Shown here piece by piece: positions 37,111 through 48,000 of a stretch of DNA of 64,000 nucleotides. The stretch comes from Strongylocentrotus purpuratus (Eukaryota; Echinodermata; Echinoidea; Camarodonta; Strongylocentrotidae), in NCBI RefSeq assembly GCF_000002235.5, contig NW_022145613.1, forward strand, positions 10,912,429 through 10,976,428. The letters are read 5' to 3'. The stretch's first letter is position 1, and each line of letters starts with the position of its first letter. The notes below the pieces were generated by a model that did no database searches, had not been told where the DNA came from, and saw only the letters and a list, made by a program, of their open reading frames with translations. The position numbers were made by a program, and so were the translations under genes.

Positions 37111-39879
37111 CTTCAGAAAGTAAGCCGATTATGGTTTTGGGGGTAAGCGGTCATAACGTATACACTGGCCCTATCCCCCTCTAAAAACATCTATCCTTTC
37201 TTTTCATTGTTTGCTTCTTTTCTCCCTTCCTCCGCGCATGTTTAAACAACTCTTGGTCTTCCATTGTAACCCTCGCGAAAGCCAAGATAACGATTTGAAA
37301 AGAAAGATGTGTATATATTTCGCTCCCGTGTAAGAGCTTAAAACAATCTTATTTTGCAAACTACTTTTTGCGGTTCTATTTTAGACCTGGTCAGCGATGT
37401 GGAAATCACTGGATGGGGGAGGGGGGGGAGTAAAATTGTTTGGGAGAATACGGGGAGTTTTTGAGGAGATATTTTGTTGAATTTAATATACGCACTTACA
37501 CATCACTCCGCGAGGGAGCTTAGCGAACGTGCGAAATGCATTTTAATGAATGGTCATCAATATGCAGTGTTACTTATGCACTAAATTATCATATTTCATT
37601 CTTGTTATTTCACACATTTCGAGAGGGACACATTGGTCCAATGACAATTTATGGGGGCATATGCCCCTTCCCGCAGTCCCTGGCTACGTCGCTTATACGG
37701 TTTCAAAGAGCAATGGTGCAGACATCCCCGCAGTATTTTTTTATGTCTGCAAAAAGAAATTCCTATTTTGGTTTGATGCATGGTTTGTGATACCTGACAG
37801 CTAAGAAAGCGTATGGATGCTTGTAAGTATGGGACAAGGGGACCGACGGCTAAAAGTTCTCTCCGAAGGACTTGATAATTAGGATTGATGTCTTTACCAA
37901 TTAGGGCACTATAGCGTATCAAATTGGTTTTGAACCCTGGACATTCCGGTTGACTGCTCTTTTCTTTTTAAATTAAACAACTTTTTAAAACGCTCACGAA
38001 CCATTATATTAATTTGTACAATCACATCTTAGGATTAACCATGAATATAAATATTTTATATTATTATCTAGATAACAAATAAATAATATATATCATTGCA
38101 AAGCCATGATAATGTTAAATGAGAACAATAATATTAATGTCTCATTATCCAGGCTTGCACATAATAATGTTAAGATTATAATTTTTTTTTTTTTTTCCTT
38201 CTTCAAACTTTGTATAAATATGCGGTCAACAATCCGAAGTAATTACTTTACTTCGCGCCACTGTCACTGTTCAATATTAAAGGTTCACTCAAAATATTGC
38301 AATAACAAGATCCAGTGGCGTCGCTGATATAATTTACATAATGGTAGCGAACATCTCGAGTGAAGACTGTGAAGTAGCTCGGTTTCCCGCATCTTGCATG
38401 ACAAACTAGGCCGATGGTTTCCCGGTAACTCTCTTACATCAACCCGCACTACCGATTTCCGGCGCTTTGGCCCATTTTCAAACAAGATGTGGTATTATGA
38501 CGACTGGATTAAAGAGGGAACGAGAAAAAAGGGTGAGAGATAGAGAAAGAGAAGACATAGGGACTCTAAAATACAGGGTTAGTGTGAGCAAAGCTGTATG
38601 CGGAGACGGCGTGTGGGCTTGTGTCGGCATCAAAGTGCCGCTAGATTTACACATCAAACGCCTTGATCCAACAAACAACTCTCGAATTAAACTTTTGTTC
38701 TCTTTGTGCATCCATTGAAAAGAGTGATAAGGAGAACTATACACCCAACACGAACGGCCGACTCGATCATTTTCACGGGTAGCCATTCACGCACAAACAT
38801 GCACTCAAATAACTATTCTTCAAGTTTTAATCTTACATTTCCCGACCGCCATTAAAAGCCCAAAGGAACACAATCCTTTTGCTTATAAAAGCAGGTTTGA
38901 TTCGAAATAATTATTCAGGTATAGGTCTATACATCTCAGATCATGAAAAAAAGGCCGGTGAAATAACTTATCGTTATCTTAAGGACAGTAATTTTTTTAA
39001 ATAATTATAATAGTATTAATACCCATAATGAATAGCGGTAACAATAAGAACAATGATTATAATAATAACAACAATAATTAAATTAATATTAATAATAATA
39101 CTATACTATATTATAAGTAACTGGTAATGAACAAAATAATACTAATATTTATTAATGGTGATTATACAGCCATGTAAAGAAAAACGAAAACATAATTCCC
39201 TAAATCAGAGCTCATTTCTTTCCATTTTCCAGTGACTTATCAGTGACTTAGATCTATAATACACTATAAAAGACTAACATGGCTAACCAGAAATTTAATT
39301 TTGTAAAACAAAATACTTTGAATGATATTTCCGGTGCAACAATTATTATTTGAAAATAGGTTGTAAAAAATAAGTATTATTGTCGACTTTTTTCATTAAA
39401 TTTTATCAAGGCATTGTTTATTTCTTTTTCTTGCCACTTCGAGCAAACCTTCCCAAATGAAACTAAAAATGAAAAGTCTGCATGCCATATCATTTCCTAA
39501 TTACATAATAACTCTCTTCAAATTCGTTTTCTTATTTTGTAATTTTGTAGTTGTTGTTGTTGTTGTGTGTTATTTTTTAGGGGGGAATTTAGTCATTTAA
39601 AACGAAACAATTGGTAGTATTTATTTCACTACCGTTTGTTTTAAATATATCTTGTGAACAATAAATTGAATTTATTTTAAAGTTATAACATTCAAATTTC
39701 AACAGTTCCTTGTTATATTTTTAAACAAAATATAGGCCTATATAGATATATAAAATATATCAGCTTTGCAAGCGAGTTTCTTGCTCCTTTTTATACTTTT
39801 CTTTGGCCTTCTATTATTTTTTTCAGTGACTGATATTTTCCCATTTTCCCCCTTGGCTCATTTTTCTACCGAAGGTCGC

Positions 39880-40150
39880 TCTCTGCGTGCTCTCTTGATA
39901 ACCTCTTCGCTTTTGGCGGTGTAGATTTCACGCAATAAACAATCATAAATATTGCTCCTGCATCTGAAGTCTACAAAGAACGGAGACGGGACGCCGAAGC
40001 TTTACCTCGCCTTACTGTCGGGGACACAAAGTAGAGACAACCGCTACTTGGTGGCGGCGGAGAACAGAAGGAACTTTGTGGATTAATGAAGCCGCGCGAT
40101 ATTTACTCCTTTTAATTAGAAAGCGTTTAATCCAGTTCACTTAAGTAAAC
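39880..40150. promoter_or_regulatory. Candidate conserved non-coding segment
   Basis: A complex, CpG-containing island in AT-rich DNA, with CACGCAATAAACAATCATAA (Hox/posterior-type words) and CTTTTAATTAGAAAG (homeodomain core). No open frame. Confidence 0.3.
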
Positions 40151-42091
40151 ATATCGCTTTTTTGCTAACACATAAGATAAACATACATTATCGGTCTTAT
40201 ATCCTACACATAAACATACAGACTATCATTTGCGGTACATTCTTTTCAATAAAACTTCGAGAATGTTCGGGCATTATAATGGTAGTCTGGGTCTAATACC
40301 AGTAATATTTTTTACTTCTTTAGATTATCCGTTGATCTTTTTATGTTCTTAATGAATGGCAAAGCGGTTCGTCATCAGTGACCACGGTCCATTGTATATA
40401 AATTCAAAGAAGATACTTTTCAATTTAATTGTTACAACTGTATTATTTTCACCATCATTAAAATCCCTGAATTACTATAGTACTCTTTATGGAAACCAAA
40501 ATAAGTAAAAACAAAAAAGGAGAAGAACACACGTTTTCGTCGCTTAATCAAAGGGCCGTTTCATGGCACTTTTGTTTCTGAAAATCGAGTGTTTAAATCA
40601 GCTCAAATAAAGTCCAACCATATACAATTGCATAGAATTATTATGACGACTGTTTGGTAAATAAAACATTTTTTCCAGTTGGAAGTATTGTCTCTTTCTT
40701 AACTTGGTCGCTAAATAGGACAACAGATTCAACCATCGAATCCGGTTTAAGATATAATTTTATATATTATAGTGAAATTTTGATATAGAGTTTGAATATG
40801 CGAACTAGAAGTACATGTCCCCTAAATGAATGGTGAAAATAGCAAATAAAAACACAAAAAATAAGAGACAGAAATGAAGATAATTGGAGAAAGTGAACGG
40901 TGAAATAAAACATCCCATAATCGATAGAAACCACCACCTTTTAAGAGCCAGTGTCACACAAAAACTGGATATACATAATTATTACAGTACTACGCCGTTT
41001 TAATTTGTTTGTAAATTCAGCTTTATTCAGAAATAAAACTCCGTGTTTGGAGTAATTCTTTCTCAATGTTAGATCTCTCCGATTCAAAACAAAAATAATG
41101 ATACATGTATACATATCGTGGATTGAAATCGTCTATTCGGTAAGAATGATTTTGCATAGGTAAAGTGTAATCTGCATATATTTTCACTTGCAAAAAAATT
41201 TGGACATTTTTTTTCCGTCAGACGAACATCGGTCATAACCTTGTATGTTTATGAATTGTAAATTAAAAACAAGTGTACCCAACTTTGGTAGATCTTAATC
41301 AGTGGACAAGTATTTATCTCGAATAGCGTATGAAAACTCAAAGGTTACTAAACCCAAATGCAAGAAAGAGCAATGTTATGATTAATATCAAACAAATTGA
41401 TAGCAGACTTTCCAAACAAAGATAACATCCCAAATAAATGCTATCCATTTTGCATTACTCAAATGAAGTCAAGATTGTAATCATCATAACAAAGAGAATA
41501 TCATAAATTGTGCTTGTGATAAGCATTTTGTTGAGTTTGGGTTGATATTCACACCTAAGTTTTTTTTTTTAACAGCCTAATATTCAATAAAATAATGATC
41601 AAATGTTTTGGGATGAGATGACACAAACATAATGGCTTTTCACCCACATTACTTCAGCCCAAACTTGGTACAAGAGGATTTTGACAATAATCTTTGAAAA
41701 GCCTGCTGTTCAGTCATGCTTGGCAGGACAATAATGAAAATGATATCATTAGACAGAGTATAAAGTGAGTACACTTTTTTTCTGGATACGCACTGTGTAT
41801 TATGACCATCACTGCTTGCATGCACCTAAAATAAAGTACACTCTAGTCGTGTTATTGGCACGCATTCCGGAGGAAAGGGAAATCTTTATTAATTAAAACA
41901 AATCCAAATAAACAAAACTAAAATATAGACAGAAAACAAAACTAATGAAAAAAATGTAGAAAACAAACAACATTACAACATACTAACGTACAAAACAAAG
42001 GAAAGTGCGTTAAGATTGGTCGGTAGGTGCAAGGTTCCATAAGCATCGCCGAATTAAATAATATATAGAAATTAATAAATGATGCCATAGT

Positions 42092-42269
42092 CAGGCGCGG
42101 ATCCAGGGGGGGGCCCGGGGGGCCCGGGCCCCCCCCTTGAGAAAAAAATCATGTAAAATCACGTGATTTTTACGATTTTTGGGGGTTGGGCCCCCCCCCT
42201 GGCGCTCAAGGGGGGGTGCAAATTGAAATTTTTTTGAGGATCAAAAAAAAAAAATGTGCTCACTACCCT

Positions 42270-42321
<52 letters not shown>

Positions 42322-42363
42322 ACTGAGTGAATTTTTGGCCGGCGCGTTTTTCAAATTTTCGGG

Positions 42364-42400
<37 letters not shown>

Positions 42401-42523
42401 TGCTCTGTAACCCCCCCCCCCCCCCCACTGAGCGACTTTTCGGCCGGCGCGATTTTCAAATTTTCGGGAGCAAAAAAAAAAAAGTTGGGCCCCCTCCCCT
42501 AAGAAATCCTGGATCCGCGCCTG
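42092..42523. mobile_element. hAT-like MITE with 8-bp target duplication GCCATAGT
   Basis: The ends CAGGCGCGGATCCAGG and CCTGGATCCGCGCCTG are perfect inverted repeats, with GCCATAGT at 42084-42091 and 42524-42531. The interior holds a run of 51 C (42271-42321), an A run of over 30, and two copies of a module with CACTGAG, GGCCGGCGCG and TTTCAAATTTTCGGGAGC. Open frames here are homopolymer artefacts. Confidence 0.9.
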
Positions 42524-42529
42524 GCCATA

Positions 42530-43014
42530 GTTCAATTAAATTATCGGATTAACCGTTGCTGATTATCTATTGTTCTAAATGTATTTTCATTAGCATATCA
42601 TCACATGACAAGAAGCCAGAGATAAGGGCATATTGAGACATCATTATTGTCAAAGTAACGAAAGATGCCAGAATATTTATGCCGACGTGAACAATTTGCA
42701 GATATATTGATCAGAAGAGAAGTTTATACTCTCTCTGCATGGAAATTTTATTGATTGATACATGCTACAATGCATGGGAAAAACGTGGGCTTTCATTTCT
42801 TTTTAAAGAAGGTAGTGGGGACAGAGATGGATAACAAACTGGTATTATTTTGTTGTATAGACAATATATGAATTAAGTGCTTGGAACTCAGGTAGAGATC
42901 GGAACGCAATGGCAAATAACCGCTAGATGGCGACATTTATATTTACAAGATTTCCATCAATGACCACCACTGATCACTTTTTGTTTCTTTATCTCTCTGT
43001 GTCGGTTTGTATCC

Positions 43015-43060
<46 letters not shown>

Positions 43061-43680
43061 ATACCCTCTCTCTCTCTCTCTTGCTCTCTCTCTTTCTATA
43101 CTCTCTCTCTCTCTCTCTCTCGCTCTCTCTCTCTCTATTCCCCCTCTCTCTCTTTCTTTCAAGTGATCTCTCTCTCTCTCTCTCTCTCTTCCAAATGATC
43201 ATATACAGTATCTCTTTTTAAATGACTTACATATTTTTATTTTTCAAATAGTATACACTGGCAATCATTGCATACATCATAGCCACATTTCATACTTCTA
43301 CACAAGAATTTACTTCAACACAAGAATTTACTTCAAATTAGAATAAAATACAAACAGAGAGGACAGGAGAGACAGAGGGAGAGGAAAGCCCACTTTATGA
43401 AGGAGTCCGGCTCATTTTACCTTGAATGGCAAGTCCAAGGTATTTGATCATTCCAAAGGTACCTTGTGTGGGTAATTCTTACAAATGCCCTCACTACTGT
43501 GTATTATTTGTATATTGTCTTATAACATCTTATTAATCTTTAACTGTGCTGTTACATTATTGAAACAAGGGCATGGTTAGAATCATTTGTTGTCATGTTG
43601 ACTACCAAGCTAAGTTAGAGCAAGAATCAGGTTTCAACTGAATGTCAATTTTAATGAATCGAACTGAAGGTGATCAGCAA
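42530..43680. other. Gene-free stretch downstream of REC114
   Basis: Only a CT microsatellite and AT-rich sequence. The REC114 exon array starts at its right edge. Confidence 0.5.
42995..43192. repeat. CT microsatellite with TATAC interruptions
   Basis: Several CT blocks separated by CTATACC/CTATACT and AAGTGATC. Confidence 0.95.
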
Positions 43681-44870
43681 AGTTCTCGCACTTTCTACTC
43701 TTTAATATTCTTGGTTATCGAGTCCAACTGCTTTTTGAAAATACTCATAGAAGGCTTTAAAAAGAAACCTCCACGGAGGATAGACAAAGCAGTATACCAA
43801 GATGATCAGGGGAGTGTTTCACAAAGACTAAGATCAACTTTAAGTTGGACTTAACTATGGCAGGCTGTTCATACCACTGTTTGCTCTCACCATTTACTGG
43901 TATTGGTCTCTCAAGGAATGTACAAATCGTGTCACAAGTCTACAGAATTTACCTTTTTTGATAGTTCATTATTGAAGGGAAAAATAATATCTAAAGATCA
44001 CAATTGAGAGACCCAAGGTGAGAGTAACCAGTGGCATAAATGGCCTGCCATAGTTAAGTCCAAATAAAAGTTGATCTTAGTCTTTGTGAAACATCCCCAG
44101 GTTCCACAAGGCAATGGTTGCAGATCCTCTTTTCCTGATCTTTTTCAAATAGTGTCCAACTGCTTTTCCGCAGCTTATATTGAAGATGGGAAATGCATGT
44201 AGGCCTCTGGAAGGAACAGATGAAGCAGCCTATCAAGACAATGAATAAATGTTGGTAGGAGATGAACTTTTCTATTCCCTTGTTTCATTATAAAAGTATT
44301 AATGCATGTTGCTTTCATTTGTATTTTCGGTTCTTCATCTTCTTTGGTGATAAAGTCCAACTGCTTAATCTTTTCAGCTTCTACAAAGGATGAAACGGAG
44401 GTCTCTATTAAAGAAGAACGAACTAAGCAGCTTATCAAGTTTCTCAGGGTTCATGTCGGTAGCCATTGCACCTTCTATTCCTCCTGTGTCCTTGGTATTA
44501 AAGATCATCTACTTCTAAGCAGCTTCTATGAGTAATGGAAAGGAATCACCAAGATGAAAAGACGAAGCAAGTTATTAAGATCCTGAGGTTCCAAGCTGAT
44601 ATCCGTTGCACCTTCTTTTCCTCATGTTTCTTGGTATTAAAGGTCATCTACTTCTAAGCAGATTCTATGAATGATGGAAAGGAATCCCCAAGAGAAAAAG
44701 ACGAAGCATCTTATTAAGGACCTGAGATTCCATGTTAGCCAATGCTCTGTCTATCCTATCCCTTGGTAATAGAGTCCAATTCTTCTATCAACATCATCTT
44801 CAAAGGATGGAACAGAAGCATCAGGGAGGAAAAGATGAAGAGGCTTACCAACTTGAAGATCTTTCTTTTA
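43681..44870 (-). repeat. Tandem array of decayed REC114 terminal-exon copies
   Basis: Six further units of about 120-150 bp follow the true last exon (44884-45030). They lie near 44745-44863, 44613-44744, 44473-44612, 44326-44472, 44127-44265 and 43681-43808, the last continuing at 44099-44126 after a MITE. Each keeps the order of landmarks of the real exon: GAGTCCAACTG, CAGCTTCTA, GACGAAGCAG and ATCA.GTTCCAAG. Most have lost the reading frame. The 44326-44472 unit still reads SSFVEAEKIKQLDFITKEDEE, close to the real C-terminus. These are broken host-exon copies. Confidence 0.85.
43809..44098. mobile_element. MITE with about 55-bp terminal inverted repeats
   Basis: The left end GGGGAGTGTTTCACAAAG continues into ACTAAGATCAACTTT..TTGGACTTAACTATGGCAGG, and the right end is its reverse complement, ending CTTTGTGAAACATCCCC. 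The element is about 290 bp, non-coding, and splits a REC114 exon copy that resumes at 44099. Target duplication is at most 1-2 bp and ambiguous. Confidence 0.8.
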
Positions 44871-44887
44871 TCATGTGAGTATCGTTT

Positions 44888-45070
44888 CTATTCCTCATCT
44901 TCCTTAGTGATAGAGTCCAACTGTTTCTCTACAGCTTCTACGAAAGATGGAAAAGAACTCTCCAGGAGGAAAAGACGAAGCAGTTTATTTAGATCATCAG
45001 GCTCCAAGTTGGTTGCAGATGCAGTATAAGGGATTGGTAGCTCCACATTCCTTCCGTCCCCTCTCATCAC
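44888..45070 (-). CDS. REC114: REC114 terminal coding exon 6
   Basis: 60 codons plus TAG: VMRGDGRNVELPIPY, then the conserved C-terminal helix and the acidic end TKEDEE. The exon is followed on the minus strand by about six decayed tandem copies of itself. Confidence 0.87.
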   Translation of the reverse strand: MMRGDGRNVELPIPYTASATNLEPDDLNKLLRLFLLESSFPSFVEAVEKQLDSITKEDEE

Positions 45071-48000
45071 CTACAGTACATGTATTAAATGCAGGTATAC
45101 CTAGGTTATTTTCAGATATAGTGTTAGTCATAGTGGGATTTCTTTTTTTCCAATTATCTTTATCGAGCAACAATCCTTTTACAGCCAAAATGGGTTATTA
45201 TAACTTCAAAGCTCTGAATAGGTCAATATTGATAGTTGCAATGGATACAACAGGTGGTACTTATTTTTTAAAGAAATTTATTATCAAATTATATGTAAGT
45301 TCATTGGTATCAAGCCATAGATAACAAATAATTCTGCAAAATGTGTAATGTTAATTCTTTTCCGCTTTTTTAAAGGTAAATATAGAAAGACCAGGTTAAA
45401 TATACATACCTTTTTAAATCAATGATGGATAATTTAGTCAATATAAGGTGAACAAAAATGTCCCTGTTGCAAGATAAATTACGAACCTGGGATAGTTCTT
45501 GAACTGACACTTCACCTTTCAACACTTCTTTTTCAGCAATCTAGGGAAGCAGAAGAGAGAAAGGGAGAAACATATAGAGAGAGCCAGAGAGATGAAGAGT
45601 AACACAGACAGAGAATGAAAGTGTAACCCTCTGTTTCTAACATGTATTTCTACATTTGTTTAAAATGCTTATAATTGATTTATAATGTTTCGTTGGAAAC
45701 GTGAATAAATTAAAATTGAAATTGAGAAAGGCAGCGATATAACAGGGAAAGGGACAGAGAGAAGGGGTCGGGGAAAGGGGGGGGGGTTATAAGATAGCCA
45801 GTGATAAGGGGCAATGATACTAAAAGAGGACAACAGAGACTACGCCCGCCCCCCCCCCCCCCCAAGTTAAAGGAAGTAATTATGAGACTTATCCTTGTAA
45901 TTACCTCTACAAAACCAAGCTCTGATGCTAATGAGGATGATCAAGAAAGTCGTTTGTGCAATCCTTTCAGTGTCAAAATAAATTCCATACCTGCATTAAT
46001 GTTTCTGTTTCTGTTCTACTTGTTGTACAATTAATTAAGTGATCGTGAACATGATAATCTTCAATTCTTTTATCAATAAATACATCACAAGTGCTTACCG
46101 GGACAAGGGGCTTTGGTCTTTCCAGTGGTTCATACGGTCTAACACAGGCATTAATGTTTCTGTTTCTGTTTCTACTTGTACAATTAATAACGCGATTGTG
46201 AACATGAGAATCTCTAATTCTTTGAAAATAAATACATCACAAGTGCTTACCTGGACAGGGGGCTTAGGTCTTTCCATTGCTTCATACGGTCTAACAGGAA
46301 AGAAGTAGGAGAGTTTAGCCGCACAATTTTCACACGTTGCCACTGCACTATGATGGGGTCCTCTGGCAAAGCGCACTCTAAATTTTCTAGCTTCATTCTG
46401 CCACAGGACAAGATAAAGCACATTGTATGTCTCTAAAGAACCAATTTTTTTTTTTTAAAGGGAAAGTCCACCCCCAAAATAAGTTTGTTTCGATAGAGGC
46501 AGAATAATAAGAAAATCAGGTGAGTGAAAGTTTGAGCAAATTCTGAATGAAAATAAGAAAGTTATGAATTATTGAAGTTGTGATCAATGAAACACAAATT
46601 GGCAACTCTGTGACGTATCATGCGAGCTCAACTTCCATTTGCTCAGTGCTAAAAAAATCTAAAATTTTCATTTTCCCTCAAGAAAAATTTCAACCATACA
46701 TGCACCCTAAATATAATAATTGCAAATATGTTTCTATACTCCCCCTGCAAGGAACAAATATATATTCCGTCATCAATAACGAAGAAAACCTGATTTTATG
46801 GAATATTATGCACAAAGCAAATGAAGGAGAGCTCGTATGATAAGTCACAGAGTTGCCAATTTGTATTTGATTGATCACAACATCAATAATTCATAACTTT
46901 CTTATTTTCATTCAGAATTTGCTCAAACTTTCACTCACCTGATTTTCTTATTATTCTGCCTCTATCGAAACAAACTTATTTTGGGGGTGGACTTTCCCTT
47001 TAAATGCTACTTTTGATAAGAACATATTGTATTCACTTAGAGTATAATATCAATCTATTTCTTTAGATACACTGAAAGGATTTTTTTTGTCTTCCCCCAT
47101 TGTGAAAGGAAGCAAAGATAATGTGTCTTTGCATTTACAGAAACAATTTAATTCAATCCTTATTATAAGCCAGACAATCATATATTCATAGGTCAACAAA
47201 TGACTTTAAATTAATTACAGTAATCATAATCTTGTCTAGAAAAGGGGCAAAAATTACTTCTAATGTATGTTGGGGAAACTTCTCACCTTAACTTTGATGA
47301 CAAACAGGAGACTGTCTCCTCTCACAAAGCCACGCATTGTGCTCCTCATGTCTCCTAGAAAGTAATTCTCCTGAATACAAACACAATCGGTCATTAAATG
47401 CTACATAATCTCAAAAGTTCCAATTTTGATAAGTGCTCCTTCCACAAATCTAAATGTAATGCTAAACCTACAGGATTTGTGTTGTTGCCAAGTCAATATG
47501 AATGCACCAGAAACCAATCTTTCATTTTATCTTCCAAAATCTGGGTAGTGTATGCAGAGTTTTCAGAATGAAATTGATGACTGCTTAAGACCACAACCAT
47601 TAACTAAATGATGAATCTCATATATTAAAAAAAATTACTATAATTCCATGTACATAAATGAGATTGAACTGAGGTCTAGGAGATAGACAATGTAATGGTG
47701 TTTAAATCATTCAATTGGAATACTACTGTGCAAACAGATTTAAAAGTAATATGCATTAAATATTTTCAAATACTTACTAAAATTACATCATCGTTTGTGA
47801 GAAGCAAATGATCCCTGTTAATACATAGTTTTAAGCCTTCCTTGGATGCAGGAGCTATGTACTGGTAAAACAAGCACAGAAAGGGGGCTTTGAAATATCA
47901 CAATAATTCAACCTTTATGGTACATTTAGTATACTCAATCCAGAGATGATTTTTTAATAAATAATTTGATAAACAGGAAAGGCAGATCTAGGGATAGGAA

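Larger units (their letters stand above)
31770..42090. other. Gene-free stretch with possible regulatory islands
   Basis: Long AT-rich DNA with a 27-base G run (31938-31964), C runs, the GAT/GGT array and the regulatory-like sites listed separately. ATCCAGGATTTCATTTCGAG near 32550 and CCCTGGCTACGTCGC near 37676 look like worn remnants of the hAT-like family. No supported gene. Confidence 0.5.

Noticed and set aside
42254-42535. Proline-lysine and glycine-phenylalanine open frames
   Set aside because: They lie wholly inside a hAT-like MITE made of C and A homopolymers.
44742-45324. Plus-strand open frames over the REC114 array
   Set aside because: They are antisense shadows of the REC114 last exon and its copies.
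45991-46146. Extra REC114 coding exon
   Set aside because: The copy has a donor but no acceptor in the required phase, and its reading frame is shifted relative to exon 4.
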